NCBI GenBank assembly: GCA_964522015.1
Contig: CAZFST010000005.1
Location: forward strand, 1 to 64,000
Direction: 5' to 3'
Source: QQWI01 sp964522015
GTDB lineage: Bacteria; Bacillota; Clostridia; Peptostreptococcales; Acidaminobacteraceae
DNA: 64,000 bases
A model generated the notes under the pieces. That model did not search any database, was not told where the DNA came from, and saw only the letters and a list, made by a program, of their open reading frames with translations. The position numbers were made by a program, and so were the translations under genes. How positions within the stretch are numbered: the stretch's first letter is position 1; each line of letters begins with the position of its first letter. Positions 1 through 9,232 of the stretch are shown one piece after another.

Positions 1-31
1 TCAGCCTAGTCATATCAAGTTATTGCTTGGT

Positions 32-2278
32 TTATTGGTGTGCGAAAGTTGAGTACTTAACTATATTCTGATTCAAATAATAGCCAGTTAACTTAACACT
101 ATCATCATATAACTTATTATCTTGGTTTAAAGTTTGTATATAAAGGTCATTCTCTTCCCTTTTTAGATTTATTCTTTGTACACTACAACCTCTCAAGAAA
201 ATTTTGGAATCATCGGTAATGGTATTCTCAAATGCCCCCACATCGTATAGACTAAGCGATTGACTACTTGCTAACAATGTTGATGGTATTGAATGTGAAG
301 TGGCTACTACCTCATACTCTAACCCAGATAACAAGTCTAGGTGTAGTGATTTATTAAAGGAAGAGGCTTTCACTTGAATCTTTCTATTTTTCAAACTAAC
401 TGTTTCATGTTCATATTTAAACATACTAATTTTAGCATATTCTGCATTAGTAAAACTTTGATTGAACCGAAGAACATTATCGGTGCCTTTTATTTTCACT
501 ACTATGTTACTAGCCTTTTCATCGTAATTTATTTCTATCGAACTCAAATCTAGTCGGATAGCCCCGCTGGATAAATTGTAAGTATGCTTGGTCATCCAAC
601 TATTATCATTAAAGTAGTCAATATTAATAATAGCGTCGTCAAAAATAATTTTGTTAACAGTAAACAAGCCATTGTTACTCAAAAACTTAACATTACCCGT
701 TGAAGATAAATTTACCTTTTGGAACTCAATTTTATCATTACTGTTCTCAAAAGTTATTGAATATACTTCTTTATTGTCAACTTTCCTCATTTCTATAATT
801 GCTTCAGTTAAACTGTGACCCTCAATTTTTAGAGTATCAACATCAGAATCTTTATATTTGGAATAGAAATAATTACCAATAGCTTTGAAATTCTGATCTG
901 TTATCTCTAGCCAACCATCACTACTTTTAAATACATAGGTATCGTTTCCAACTCCTCCTTTTGCGATAGTAAGACCTTCTCCACCAATCAAGGTGTCATT
1001 CCCTTCTCCACCCTCTAAGGTATCATACCCTTTTCCACCACGAAGTATATCGTTATTTTTCATACCATATAGTTTATCATCCCCATCAGAGCCAAGAATG
1101 TGATCTACAGAATCTGTACCAAAATGATTTATATATCTAGTACTCACAAATTGATCATTACTATTCAAACTATCATAAAAACTAGACAATCCATGATGAT
1201 CTTTTTCTTGAGTGCTGTTAATTGCTTGAACAGTTCCTACATGCGACATTGCTCGTTCCTTATATTTTGAATCCATTAATGCGTCATAAATAATTTCAGA
1301 AATGCGCGTCCTAAACACCTCACTAGCTAAAATAGCACAAACCTTATCATAAGCAATAGGGTTTTTAGATCTAATTTCACCTAGATAGTCAAGGGTAAAG
1401 CCTGAAATTTTGCCCATGACAACACCCCAAAGATTAGAATTTGTAATGTGAATAGCTACAGTTGCAGCTCGATCGGCATTTTTTAAATTAATCAACGATA
1501 ATACTTCATCAATTTTCCTTCCCATATTTCCTACCAAGTCTTCTTCAACTACATGATTGGTTATATTAGAGTATCTACCACTTATAAAATCGCTGTACTC
1601 CGCACCACTTGCTGCATGTAAAGCACCTACGCCATTAAATGTTGTTACCTTAACACCGCTTTTCGTGTCATAATCCAGTTCAAGTGCTACATGTTCAGCT
1701 AGTCCACCTCCCATTGAATGACCAGTCACTACATTTGGTGCATACCCAGTTTTTCTCTTTAATGTTCTAATAAATTCAACAGCCATGTCTCTACGCACCA
1801 TATCTTTTTTGCGAGAGATACTAAGCGGCAACTCTTGAGCATTTGTCTCAATCCAGTCGTCTATCCACTGATTAATTCGTTCTTCCTTTTGATCACTTGT
1901 CAACTTTTGATAATCATCATCATTGACATCAATGGATTCAAGTCCAATACTTCCTCTAAAACTAACAACAACTTCCCCTGTTAACTCATTTTTAAACGCA
2001 ACACCATAAAAGCCATTGTCTTCTTCGTTAAAGATTTCTTTTGGATCGCCTTGATTAGTCGAATAAAGTACACGCCAATTACTCAAGCTGGCTTTCATCT
2101 TATCAAAATCGGCATCAATAGGACCACCCTCTTGTACTGGTTCTCCCAGTATCTTTGACATAACGATTTTTATTAACTCATCGCTAAATGGGTTATTATA
2201 ATTATTATCAAAATTAAATTTCCTTAAATCTAAATAACTAAGACCAGTAAGTACCAATTGTTCAAAATTACTTGCCAT
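32..2278 (-). CDS. RTX-type secreted lipase (Mbeg1/DUF2974-like)
   Basis: A 748-residue protein with an alpha/beta-hydrolase lipase region at about residues 90-260. The nucleophile motif GHSMGG puts the serine near 188, and D247 in EEDLVG is a candidate acid. Glycine/aspartate nonapeptides of the RTX calcium-binding type (GSDGDDKLYG, GGEGNDTLIGG) fill about 393-446, followed by a 300-residue tail that I do not recognise. There is no N-terminal signal peptide, as expected for a C-terminally targeted type I substrate. Its start overlaps the stop of the lipoprotein gene by 11 bases and follows AGGAGG, so the two are translationally coupled. The exporter genes lie directly upstream on the same strand. 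A lipase or phospholipase acting on membrane lipids outside the cell is inferred; the substrate is unknown. Confidence 0.85.
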   Translation of the reverse strand: MASNFEQLVLTGLSYLDLRKFNFDNNYNNPFSDELIKIVMSKILGEPVQEGGPIDADFDKMKASLSNWRVLYSTNQGDPKEIFNEEDNGFYGVAFKNELTGEVVVSFRGSIGLESIDVNDDDYQKLTSDQKEERINQWIDDWIETNAQELPLSISRKKDMVRRDMAVEFIRTLKRKTGYAPNVVTGHSMGGGLAEHVALELDYDTKSGVKVTTFNGVGALHAASGAEYSDFISGRYSNITNHVVEEDLVGNMGRKIDEVLSLINLKNADRAATVAIHITNSNLWGVVMGKISGFTLDYLGEIRSKNPIAYDKVCAILASEVFRTRISEIIYDALMDSKYKERAMSHVGTVQAINSTQEKDHHGLSSFYDSLNSNDQFVSTRYINHFGTDSVDHILGSDGDDKLYGMKNNDILRGGKGYDTLEGGEGNDTLIGGEGLTIAKGGVGNDTYVFKSSDGWLEITDQNFKAIGNYFYSKYKDSDVDTLKIEGHSLTEAIIEMRKVDNKEVYSITFENSNDKIEFQKVNLSSTGNVKFLSNNGLFTVNKIIFDDAIINIDYFNDNSWMTKHTYNLSSGAIRLDLSSIEINYDEKASNIVVKIKGTDNVLRFNQSFTNAEYAKISMFKYEHETVSLKNRKIQVKASSFNKSLHLDLLSGLEYEVVATSHSIPSTLLASSQSLSLYDVGAFENTITDDSKIFLRGCSVQRINLKREENDLYIQTLNQDNKLYDDSVKLTGYYLNQNIVKYSTFAHQ

Positions 2279-3242
2279 CTTTTCTTCCTCCTATCCATTC
2301 GTTAAGATTGTCACTTTTACTTTCCACTACTCGAATATAATCTTTCATACTTTGGACATCATTGAATTCATCCAAACTCGTCCACTTGCTCACAAATGTA
2401 ACGCTCCGATCATTCCCCTCAGGCAAATTAAAATCAAAATCTTCTCCATCAAAATCTTTAAAATCGACACTTTTATCATTCAACCACTTTTCATCATAAA
2501 TACTCATTGTGATTTCAATTCTTTTGAATCCAAGCTCTTTAAACGTATTCACAAAGTCAAATATTTCTTTATATAGTAGATCTGCATTCTCCTTATTTAC
2601 ATCCTTAAAATAGTAAAAAGTGAAGTTAATAGTCATCTCGTCTGATTTTTCATGCAAAAGCTTATCAAGATCAAAATAGTCTTGATAGCCATCGTCCCAT
2701 CCATAAACTATCCATTCGGCAGATCCCTTTTCAGGTCCTTGCAAAGCTACTCCGTCACCATCTCCGTCCCACTCAAAATAGACTGAAGATCTATTCTCGC
2801 CAAAAACACCAGTGAAAACCTTTTTAGAAATTTCATCAACATATCCATGAATTAGCTCATTAGTTACATGAGAGGCATAAACATCCTCAATTTTACCTTT
2901 AATTTCATCAGGTAACTTGTTAGATAAATAGTCCCCTTTATATTCGAGTACAAATAAAACACCACTTTTTCTCGATGTAAAGAAAAACTCCAGACCTTCA
3001 TCGCTCACGCTTCTAGGTCCACCCTCATCAAAACCTTCATCAGGATACTTTGCATCGAGTAGTTTATGCATATACTCACCTAATTCAACGATTCGTTTTG
3101 ATTGTTCCTTTTGAAAAGCTGTAAGCTCCACTTTTTCTTCCTTAAAAAGTGCACAACCTGACAAGCCAAGTATTGCCGTTAAAAGCATTGTTACAATAAC
3201 GATTCGATGGGTTAATTGTTTATATTTCGTGTATATTTTCAT
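2268..3242 (-). CDS. Lipoprotein between T1SS and RTX lipase; possible immunity or accessory protein
   Basis: A 324-residue protein with a basic N-terminus, a hydrophobic segment and the lipobox LSGC, so it is predicted to be a membrane-anchored lipoprotein. The ATG at 3242 is chosen because AAAGGAG precedes it by a few bases; an in-frame start 36 bases further upstream has no such site. The mature part is acidic, contains the run DGDGDG that could bind calcium, and matches no family I recognise. It is encoded between hlyD and the lipase and overlaps the lipase start by 11 bases. That position would suit a surface protein that protects the producer from, or helps fold, the lipase. This role is inferred from gene order only. 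Confidence 0.7.
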   Translation of the reverse strand: MKIYTKYKQLTHRIVIVTMLLTAILGLSGCALFKEEKVELTAFQKEQSKRIVELGEYMHKLLDAKYPDEGFDEGGPRSVSDEGLEFFFTSRKSGVLFVLEYKGDYLSNKLPDEIKGKIEDVYASHVTNELIHGYVDEISKKVFTGVFGENRSSVYFEWDGDGDGVALQGPEKGSAEWIVYGWDDGYQDYFDLDKLLHEKSDEMTINFTFYYFKDVNKENADLLYKEIFDFVNTFKELGFKRIEITMSIYDEKWLNDKSVDFKDFDGEDFDFNLPEGNDRSVTFVSKWTSLDEFNDVQSMKDYIRVVESKSDNLNEWIGGRKDGK

Positions 3243-3336
3243 ATCGCTCCTTTGGATACATGCCATTACAAACGCCAAGCTTCAAACTATTCATTACATA
3301 GTCAATTCTAGTGATCAGAAGTTAAGACTACCCAGC

Positions 3337-4677
3337 CTATCTCAACTCAAACCCATCCTTCACCTCCTCTATCCCCGGTAGAAAGAACTCAATTATCCGT
3401 CGTTTGCCTGTCTTTATTTCAGCCTGTGCAGTCATACCTGGGCTAATGGCCATGGTCTTTTGCTCGACTTTTAGAGTGGTGGTTAATGGCTTCACTTTGA
3501 TTTTGTAGACAAATCCCAATTTGTCGTCTTCCACTGCATCGGGGCTGATATGGCTAATTTCGCCCAGTATGGCCCCGTACTTTTGAAATGGAAAGGTATC
3601 TAGTTTGATGTCCACTTGCTGGCCCACTTGAATAAAGCCAATATCTTTGTTCAGTACCATGGCTTCTAGTACTAATGGCGTATTATCTGGAACAATGGTG
3701 ACAATGGGCTTTTCACTACTGATAATGCCGCCAATGGTGTTAGCCCCAATCCCTTGAATCATCCCATCTACTGGGGCTGTGATAATTTGAAGGCTCAGTC
3801 TTTTAGTGATTTTTTCAATTTCTTTTTCTAAATCCATAATGGCTTTGTCTTTAGTGACCAGCTCACCCATCAGGTTCTTTTTGTAATCTACCCCGTTCAT
3901 GGTTTTTTCGTTCTCCTTGCCAGTCACTTGCGACTGATAAAGGGTAATTTGTGCTAATTGGAGCTCTTTTTCTTGTTGGGTTAAGAGCAGCTCGTTTTCT
4001 TTTGCCGTTAAATCATTTTCAGGAGCAGACCCACTGGCAACCAGGGATTTCAACTTAACTATTTCTGCGTCAATAATTTTCAGTTTGGTTTCTGTTAGAT
4101 TCAGATTTTTTACAGCAATCTCTAGCTCGTTGCTACTTTGATTGATACTTGTTGACAGGGCATTTTGCTTTTGTGATTGGCTGGACTGTATCAAAACGCC
4201 CAGTTCCTTTTGTCTTAAAACTGAATCTGCATTCAGGTTCAAATGACTGTTTTCTTTAATCAGTCTGTCTATGGCTTTCACATTGCCTTCAACAGCAGCA
4301 TTTAAGATGGCTCTTTCCACTTTTGCTATCTCAAGCCCAGAAGTGAGTTTATCCAGTTCTACCTGATTAATAGTGGTATCTAGCTCAATCAGCAGTTGTC
4401 CTTTGGTAACGTGTTGCCCCTCTTCTACGTGGATTGCAGTGATCACGCCACCTTCTAAACTCTGGATTACCTTGATATTGCCATCTGGAATGATCTTCCC
4501 TTGTGCGGTAGCCACCTCATCTATTTGACCAACAATCGACCAAGTAATGAGGGTGATTAAAAGGATTAAAATGGACCAAATCACTAATTTACCAAGGGGT
4601 GATTCAGGGGTTTCTATGATTTCTAGGGCTGAGGGCATGAATTCTGCCCGATAGTCTTTTCTTTTTTTGAATATCAT
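3337..4677 (-). CDS. HlyD-family membrane fusion protein of a type I secretion system
   Basis: A 446-residue periplasmic-adaptor type protein with a short cytosolic N-terminus and one transmembrane segment at about 29-50. A biotinyl-lipoyl-like half (VIQSLEGGVITAIHVEEGQHVTKGQ) follows, then a long helical hairpin at roughly 100-290. The second lipoyl half and beta-barrel (TAPVDGMIQGI, PIVTIVPD) come next, ending with the family-typical PGMTAQAEIKTGKR. Its start overlaps the ABC exporter stop by 4 bases. It should link the exporter to whatever carries the substrate across the envelope. No TolC-like outer-membrane gene is present in this window. Confidence 0.92.
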   Translation of the reverse strand: MIFKKRKDYRAEFMPSALEIIETPESPLGKLVIWSILILLITLITWSIVGQIDEVATAQGKIIPDGNIKVIQSLEGGVITAIHVEEGQHVTKGQLLIELDTTINQVELDKLTSGLEIAKVERAILNAAVEGNVKAIDRLIKENSHLNLNADSVLRQKELGVLIQSSQSQKQNALSTSINQSSNELEIAVKNLNLTETKLKIIDAEIVKLKSLVASGSAPENDLTAKENELLLTQQEKELQLAQITLYQSQVTGKENEKTMNGVDYKKNLMGELVTKDKAIMDLEKEIEKITKRLSLQIITAPVDGMIQGIGANTIGGIISSEKPIVTIVPDNTPLVLEAMVLNKDIGFIQVGQQVDIKLDTFPFQKYGAILGEISHISPDAVEDDKLGFVYKIKVKPLTTTLKVEQKTMAISPGMTAQAEIKTGKRRIIEFFLPGIEEVKDGFELR

Positions 4678-6848
4678 GCAGTGGCCTCGCTTTCAATGTC
4701 TTCTGATGTGTCTTGGGTGCGAGGTTGATCGTGCATCTCAAATTGCTGTTGATACAGGTGGGCATAGAGGCCCTTATGGGCTAAGAGTGCTTTTTCTGGT
4801 CCAAATTCCACGAGATTACCTTTATCCAGTACCATAATGGCATCTGCACTTCTTAAGGTGGATAATCGATGGGCAATAATCAGGACTGTTCGACCTTGGC
4901 AAATCTGGGCTAAGTTTTTTTGGATGATGTTTTCTGATTCGTAATCCAGGGCCGAGGTTGCTTCGTCGAATATGAGGATTTTGGGGTTTGTGAGCAGGGC
5001 TCTTGCAATTGCCAGTCGCTGCCGTTGTCCGCCTGAGAGTGAAGCCCCTTTTTCACCCACTTGGGTGTCATAGCCTTCAGTCTGTTCTAGAATAAAATCA
5101 TGGGCACCTGCCATCTTGGCACAGTACACAATGTCTTCCATGCTTGCGGCTGGTTTATGGATACAGATATTTTCTCTGATTGTACCGTTAAAAAGGAAAT
5201 TTTCTTGTAGTACAACCCCAATTTGCCGTCTGAGCCAGTAGGGATCTGCCATGGCAATATCAACACCATCAATCAGGATTTTGCCCCCTTCTGGAATGTA
5301 GAGCCTTTGAATGACTTTTGAAAGGGTGCTTTTTCCAGACCCACTTCTGCCAACAATGCCAATGACCTTGCCAGGTGGCAACTTAAAACTCATGTTTCTT
5401 AAGGCTTCTGGGGCATCCATTCTGTATCGGAAGGTGACATTTTGAAATTCAATGGCCCCATTTATGGCTGGCAGTCGCATTTTTTGCATTTCTGAATAGG
5501 GTTCTGGGTGGGCGTTGAAGATGTCTCCCAGTCGCTCTAAGGACACGGCAGTTTGTTGGAACTCTTGCCATAGGTTTACGATTCTCAAGATTGGACCGCT
5601 GACATGGCTAGAAAGCATTCTAAATGCGATAAACTGACCAACAGTGATTGCGCCACTGATTACAAGATGAACACCCATCCAAAGTAAGATCAGGTCTGTA
5701 CCCCGTTGGATGGTTTGACCCACTGCACCTGCGTTGCCCCCAATAATACTAGTCTTAAATGAGGCGTTGACATAACTGGCGACTTTATCTTCCCACCGTT
5801 TTTGTGTTAGGGGCTCAAGGGCAAAACTCTTAATGGTCTGTACTCCGCTGACATTCTCAACGAGGAAACTTTGCATGTCTGCGCCAGTGTTGAATTTCTC
5901 TTCCAGTTGATTCTTAAAAAGAGGTGAAATAATCAGGGATAGGGCTGCGTAAAAGGGCAATGAACCAATCACCACCCATGTTAATATGGGGCTGTACAAG
6001 AACATCACACCGATATAGATAAATAGGAAGAAGACATCCAGAATGGTGGACAGTGGGGTTCCCGTTAGAAAGCGCCTGATATTTTCTACTTCCCGGACCC
6101 TTGCAATCGTATCACCCACCCGTCTAACTTCAAAGTAACGAAGGGGTAGCTTAAACAAGTGGTCAAATAGCCTAGCCGATAAAATTACATCTATACGATT
6201 GGTGGTGTGTGAGAACACGTAGTTCTTGGCAATGGACAGCAACAATTCAAATAAAAGTGCAATAACAAGGGCAACCATTAGTACTTTAAGGGTGGTGAAT
6301 CCCTTGTGCATCAATACCTTGTCAATAATCACCTGCATCACAAGTGGCGATGCCAAGCCGATAAGCTGTAGTGCAAAGGCTGCAAGGAGTACATCAATCA
6401 GTGCTTTCTTGTATTTAATAATGGTGGGGATAAACCATTTAAGACCAAAAGTGATTTTTCGTATGGCCATGTTTTTATGCTTACAAAGGATTAGTTCTCC
6501 TGTAAACCTTTTGTGCAGTTCTTTCTGGTCAAGTTGTTCTGGCTGCCCGTTTTCGGGATTTAAAATTAAGGCTTTACCCTCTTCAAATTTTGCCAGTAGC
6601 ACAAAACCGCCTTCAGTATCTCCCATAAGACATGGCATGGGCTGCTTTGATAGGGTTTTTGTTTTAACTTTTACGGCTTTCATTTTTAGGTTGGATTTTT
6701 TTCCAATCAGGAGCAAATCATCTCTTGTGGCATCTTCGTCTCCTAGTCCAAAGTTGTGATTAATTTGAACTGGGTCTAGTGCGATTTGATTCAGTTGTGC
6801 TAACACAATCAGGCTATTAAGTGACTTTTGCATTTTTGTTGTGTTCAT
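4674..6848 (-). CDS. HlyB-like type I secretion ABC exporter (peptidase-dead C39-like domain)
   Basis: A 724-residue fused ABC exporter. Residues 1-125 form a C39-like domain without a catalytic cysteine in the usual N-terminal position, which is typical of exporters for RTX proteins rather than leader-cleaving bacteriocin exporters. A six-helix membrane domain spans about 150-430. The nucleotide-binding domain follows: Walker A GRSGSGKST near 500, signature LSGGQRQR, Walker B ILIFDEATSALD and the H-loop IIAHRLS. The ATG at 6848 is preferred over one 12 bases upstream because GGGAG sits just before it. It is the first gene of the exporter-HlyD-lipoprotein-lipase cassette and presumably powers export of the RTX lipase. 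Confidence 0.92.
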   Translation of the reverse strand: MNTTKMQKSLNSLIVLAQLNQIALDPVQINHNFGLGDEDATRDDLLLIGKKSNLKMKAVKVKTKTLSKQPMPCLMGDTEGGFVLLAKFEEGKALILNPENGQPEQLDQKELHKRFTGELILCKHKNMAIRKITFGLKWFIPTIIKYKKALIDVLLAAFALQLIGLASPLVMQVIIDKVLMHKGFTTLKVLMVALVIALLFELLLSIAKNYVFSHTTNRIDVILSARLFDHLFKLPLRYFEVRRVGDTIARVREVENIRRFLTGTPLSTILDVFFLFIYIGVMFLYSPILTWVVIGSLPFYAALSLIISPLFKNQLEEKFNTGADMQSFLVENVSGVQTIKSFALEPLTQKRWEDKVASYVNASFKTSIIGGNAGAVGQTIQRGTDLILLWMGVHLVISGAITVGQFIAFRMLSSHVSGPILRIVNLWQEFQQTAVSLERLGDIFNAHPEPYSEMQKMRLPAINGAIEFQNVTFRYRMDAPEALRNMSFKLPPGKVIGIVGRSGSGKSTLSKVIQRLYIPEGGKILIDGVDIAMADPYWLRRQIGVVLQENFLFNGTIRENICIHKPAASMEDIVYCAKMAGAHDFILEQTEGYDTQVGEKGASLSGGQRQRLAIARALLTNPKILIFDEATSALDYESENIIQKNLAQICQGRTVLIIAHRLSTLRSADAIMVLDKGNLVEFGPEKALLAHKGLYAHLYQQQFEMHDQPRTQDTSEDIESEATA

Positions 6849-7069
6849 TTTTTCTCCCATATGTCAGTGAATTTCCTTGGCAATTCATATTTACTCCGCC
6901 GTTCAATGGTTTCAATTCCACAAAAATCCACGAACCACTTGTCAATTTTACCATTTAACCAAGTTAAAACAAGGGGAAACATGTTAATTAATCTGATAAT
7001 TTAAGAAATTATTACAACTGGATATATTGACATTAATGAACAGTTGTGTATTAGCACTTCTATTTTAGT

Positions 7070-7092
7070 GAGCCATGGGGACGTTTCTGAGC
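7070..7092. repeat. Degenerate REP-like element
   Basis: It begins GAGCCATGGGGACG and ends TGAGC. It shares the GAGCCA boundary and GGGGACG core of the palindromes at 13628 and 27909 but lacks the GTGCACC half. It lies just outside the duplicated iscU-terminator block, as does the intact element at 9356. Confidence 0.5.
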
Positions 7093-7123
7093 AAAAAAAC
7101 GAACAAAAGTTGTTTTTCGCAAC

Positions 7124-7162
7124 AAAAAAGACCTTACAACAGTTACATGTCGTAAGGTCTTT
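7124..7162 (-). terminator. Rho-independent terminator, duplicate of the isc terminator
   Basis: The hairpin has arms AAAGACCTTACGACA and TGTTGTAAGGTC-like, read on the minus strand, and ends in a T-run. It is nearly the same as the hairpin at 9452-9490 and belongs to the duplicated block. It would terminate transcription leaving the small island. Confidence 0.75.
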
Positions 7163-7219
7163 AGTATCCTAATTTTGCTTTCGTGCTTTTATTTTTGTTT
7201 TTTTACTTTTATGTTTTGC

Positions 7220-7397
7220 TTATTCGTTTTCGTGCTCGCCATGATTGTCGTGCTCTTCGTGGGGATCAAAGTCATCTAATTGAGCATAAAGTCTTTTCAC
7301 ATCTGGAAAGGCTTCACCCCTGAGGTTCGCCTTCGAAAAAAATCCACTCTTTTGCTGACTCATCTTACGAAGTTATATAGTCATCAACTAATGCCAT
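7220..7397 (-). pseudogene. Small broken gene carrying a copy of the IscU C-terminal tail
   Basis: A minus-strand ORF from 7363 to 7220 (47 codons) ends in YAQLDDFDPHEEHDNHGEHENE. That is almost the same as the last 22 residues of the IscU encoded at 9535. Upstream the sequence differs from iscU (MSQQKSGFFSKANLRGEAFPDVKRL). It can be extended to an ATG at 7397 (MALVDDYITS) through a single-base frameshift. The downstream terminator is also duplicated. This looks like a duplicated iscU 3' end fused to another small reading frame. The upstream part is not recognised, and whether the 47-codon ORF is expressed is unknown. Confidence 0.65.
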
Positions 7398-7440
7398 TTT
7401 TATTTCCCCGCTTCAAAATCTCGTATACCTATGAAATTAG

Positions 7441-7809
7441 CTAGATACTTTTAAGCTGTTCAAATGACCGTTCAAGAACTTTCGAGTCTTCCCACTTCAC
7501 TGAACGAATTTGTTCATCAATAAACGAAAAGAGCTTTTCAGGATATTGAATTGCACAAGTTACACCTAAACAGGCTTTAAGTTTTAATAGATTTTTCTTG
7601 TCTATCATCTCGATCAGTAACAACCGCAATTTTTGCGAAAGCGCTGGAATCGACCATAGTCGACTGAATTTTATCTCTAAAGAAACTGCCGAAATTATCC
7701 TTCCCGCCCACGCCACAAATCAAAAGACATTCATCTTCTTTGCGATACCAATAAACCGATTCCCCTTTGGTTTCATCGTTTTACCTTCACACAGAATCAA
7801 CTTATTCAT
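7441..7809 (-). pseudogene. Decayed TOPRIM-like DUF3226 gene, partner of the AAA ATPase
   Basis: Three pieces of one protein family lie in order but in different frames. The first is MNKLILCEGKT at the start, which carries the TOPRIM glutamate. The second is KEDECLLICGVGGKDNFGSFF through AKIAVVTDRDDR, which has the TOPRIM aspartates. The third is a C-terminal piece ending SFIDEQIRSVKWEDSKVLERSFEQL. The joins imply internal deletions, so the protein cannot be made whole. Its ATG overlaps the stop of the upstream ATPase gene (ATGA, 7806-7809), showing that the two were once a translationally coupled pair. From memory of the family this matches DUF3226; a profile search would settle it. Intact pairs of this kind resemble OLD/PARIS-type ATPase-TOPRIM defence systems. 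Confidence 0.8.
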
Positions 7810-8927
7810 AGGCGTACCTCAAACCCAAATTGTTCACGGTTTGCGTAAACATGCCTTCCCATTAGAACCCTAGAATAGGTTTTCAGCTCTCTATTATCCT
7901 TTTTAAAAGTTAGCACACTAATATTGTCACTTTGATCCTGTTGTTCATAACCTTGTGTAGCAAGTAATCCATCAATTGCTTCAATGCTATGTGTTGTTAC
8001 AAAAACCTGAACATCAAATTGTAGTGAAGCTTTCACTAAAAAATTGAAAATGTCATCATAGTATCTTGAGTGAATAGCTGTTTCAACTTCATCAATGAGA
8101 AGCACACCGCCTGCTGCTTGCGCAACAGCATTTGCTAAAGACAAAACCTTTTTTATACCATCTCCATATGTTGATATTGGCATATTTCCAAGTTTTGTGT
8201 GTTTGATGTATTCAGTTGACCGGCCGTTTTCTTCATTTTTCAATATTAGAAGATCAACAATTTCCGTATCAAATAATTGCAGTATTCTCAAGCATATTTC
8301 TTTATAGCCATCATTACGTAAAATACGATCAAACACGAACCCTCTAACATGATCAGTTGGTGAGAGATAAACAATATTTAAAAAGCTATTCTTCTTAATC
8401 TCTCTTCCTGAAGTTGAAGCATAGGCGTCAATTTCAACTGCTATGCTTTTTTTCCGACCTGAGATTTCATAACTAATTTCACCACTAAAAGCTTCCACCT
8501 CGATTAAATCCGTGTCAATACCACGGATTATGGGACTGCGTTTTGCTGGGTATAATTTTTTTATGACATCGTCTGGATCCATCATGATCTTTTTCTGCTC
8601 GCCTACTAATCTATATCCGACACTTTCACCCTTGCAAATTCCGCTCAGTGCTATTTCGTTTTTCGATATATCCTTGGGAAATAAATTAATAAAACTTTCA
8701 TATACTGGTGTGCCACCAAAGAATGCTGTTGTATCCCTCATCCGTGCGAGCCTAAACATATTAGTCAAGTCATTAGGATTTCTGAGCAGCAGTATTGCTT
8801 CCAAAACACTGGTTTTACCACTGTTATTGTCACCCGCTATAATATTAATATGATTTAGAGTCTCAACAGCAAGGTTATGGATTCCCCGAAAATGTCCGAT
8901 CTGAATACTTTCAATATGAATAGCCAT
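7806..8927 (-). CDS. AAA/ABC-type ATPase (AAA_21, OLD/AriA-like)
   Basis: A 373-residue cytosolic ATPase of the SMC/ABC-like group. Walker A is IAGDNNSGKTSVLEAI near residue 35. Walker B is GVLLIDEVETAIH, and the following VFVTTHSIEAIDGL carries the switch histidine. The length and layout fit the AAA_21 proteins paired with a separate TOPRIM nuclease, as in OLD-like and PARIS-like anti-phage pairs. The gene begins 2 bases after the XRE regulator stop and overlaps the broken DUF3226 gene by 4 bases. Because the effector is broken, this ATPase is probably a leftover or has another use. The ORF itself is intact. Confidence 0.85.
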   Translation of the reverse strand: MAIHIESIQIGHFRGIHNLAVETLNHINIIAGDNNSGKTSVLEAILLLRNPNDLTNMFRLARMRDTTAFFGGTPVYESFINLFPKDISKNEIALSGICKGESVGYRLVGEQKKIMMDPDDVIKKLYPAKRSPIIRGIDTDLIEVEAFSGEISYEISGRKKSIAVEIDAYASTSGREIKKNSFLNIVYLSPTDHVRGFVFDRILRNDGYKEICLRILQLFDTEIVDLLILKNEENGRSTEYIKHTKLGNMPISTYGDGIKKVLSLANAVAQAAGGVLLIDEVETAIHSRYYDDIFNFLVKASLQFDVQVFVTTHSIEAIDGLLATQGYEQQDQSDNISVLTFKKDNRELKTYSRVLMGRHVYANREQFGFEVRL

Positions 8928-8929
8928 TA

Positions 8930-9232
8930 CTACACCTCCTCATGATCAGCAAATTCAATTATTAAACGTTTTCCAAGACCATCTGCAATTTTTTTAAGGG
9001 TTGCAATACTTGGCCTATAGCTACCATTTTCAATTTTACTAATGTTTGCTTGAGAAACTCCAGATTTTTCTGCTAATTGCTTTTGAGTATTTCCAAGTTG
9101 CGTGCGAGTACTAACAATTAATTCACAAACTTCCGCTTCAATATCATAATCCAAGTATATTGGTTTATCATCTGTTTCCACCAACTGAACTTCCTTTAGT
9201 GCTTTATCAAGATATGACTGTAAGTCACTCAT
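8930..9232 (-). CDS. XRE-family helix-turn-helix regulator
   Basis: A 100-residue protein with an HTH_3 domain at about residues 38-90 (TQKQLAEKSGVSQANISKIENG), preceded by a 35-residue acidic extension as in HigA-like antitoxins. The ATG at 9232 is chosen because AGGAGG lies 6 bases upstream. The gene is 2 bases ahead of the ATPase, so the three genes XRE-ATPase-DUF3226 form one operon. It probably represses that operon. No RelE/HigB-like toxin ORF is present beside it. Confidence 0.85.
   Translation of the reverse strand: MSDLQSYLDKALKEVQLVETDDKPIYLDYDIEAEVCELIVSTRTQLGNTQKQLAEKSGVSQANISKIENGSYRPSIATLKKIADGLGKRLIIEFADHEEV

Noticed and set aside
6226..6759. 177-codon plus-strand ORF opposite the ABC exporter gene
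   Set aside because: It lies wholly antisense to the well-supported exporter, has no ribosome site or recognisable domain and is a codon-bias shadow.
7441..7716. 91-codon ORF considered as a new small protein
   Set aside because: Only its C-terminal ~50 residues look like a real protein family; the N-terminal part is an out-of-frame reading of the TOPRIM region of the broken DUF3226 gene.
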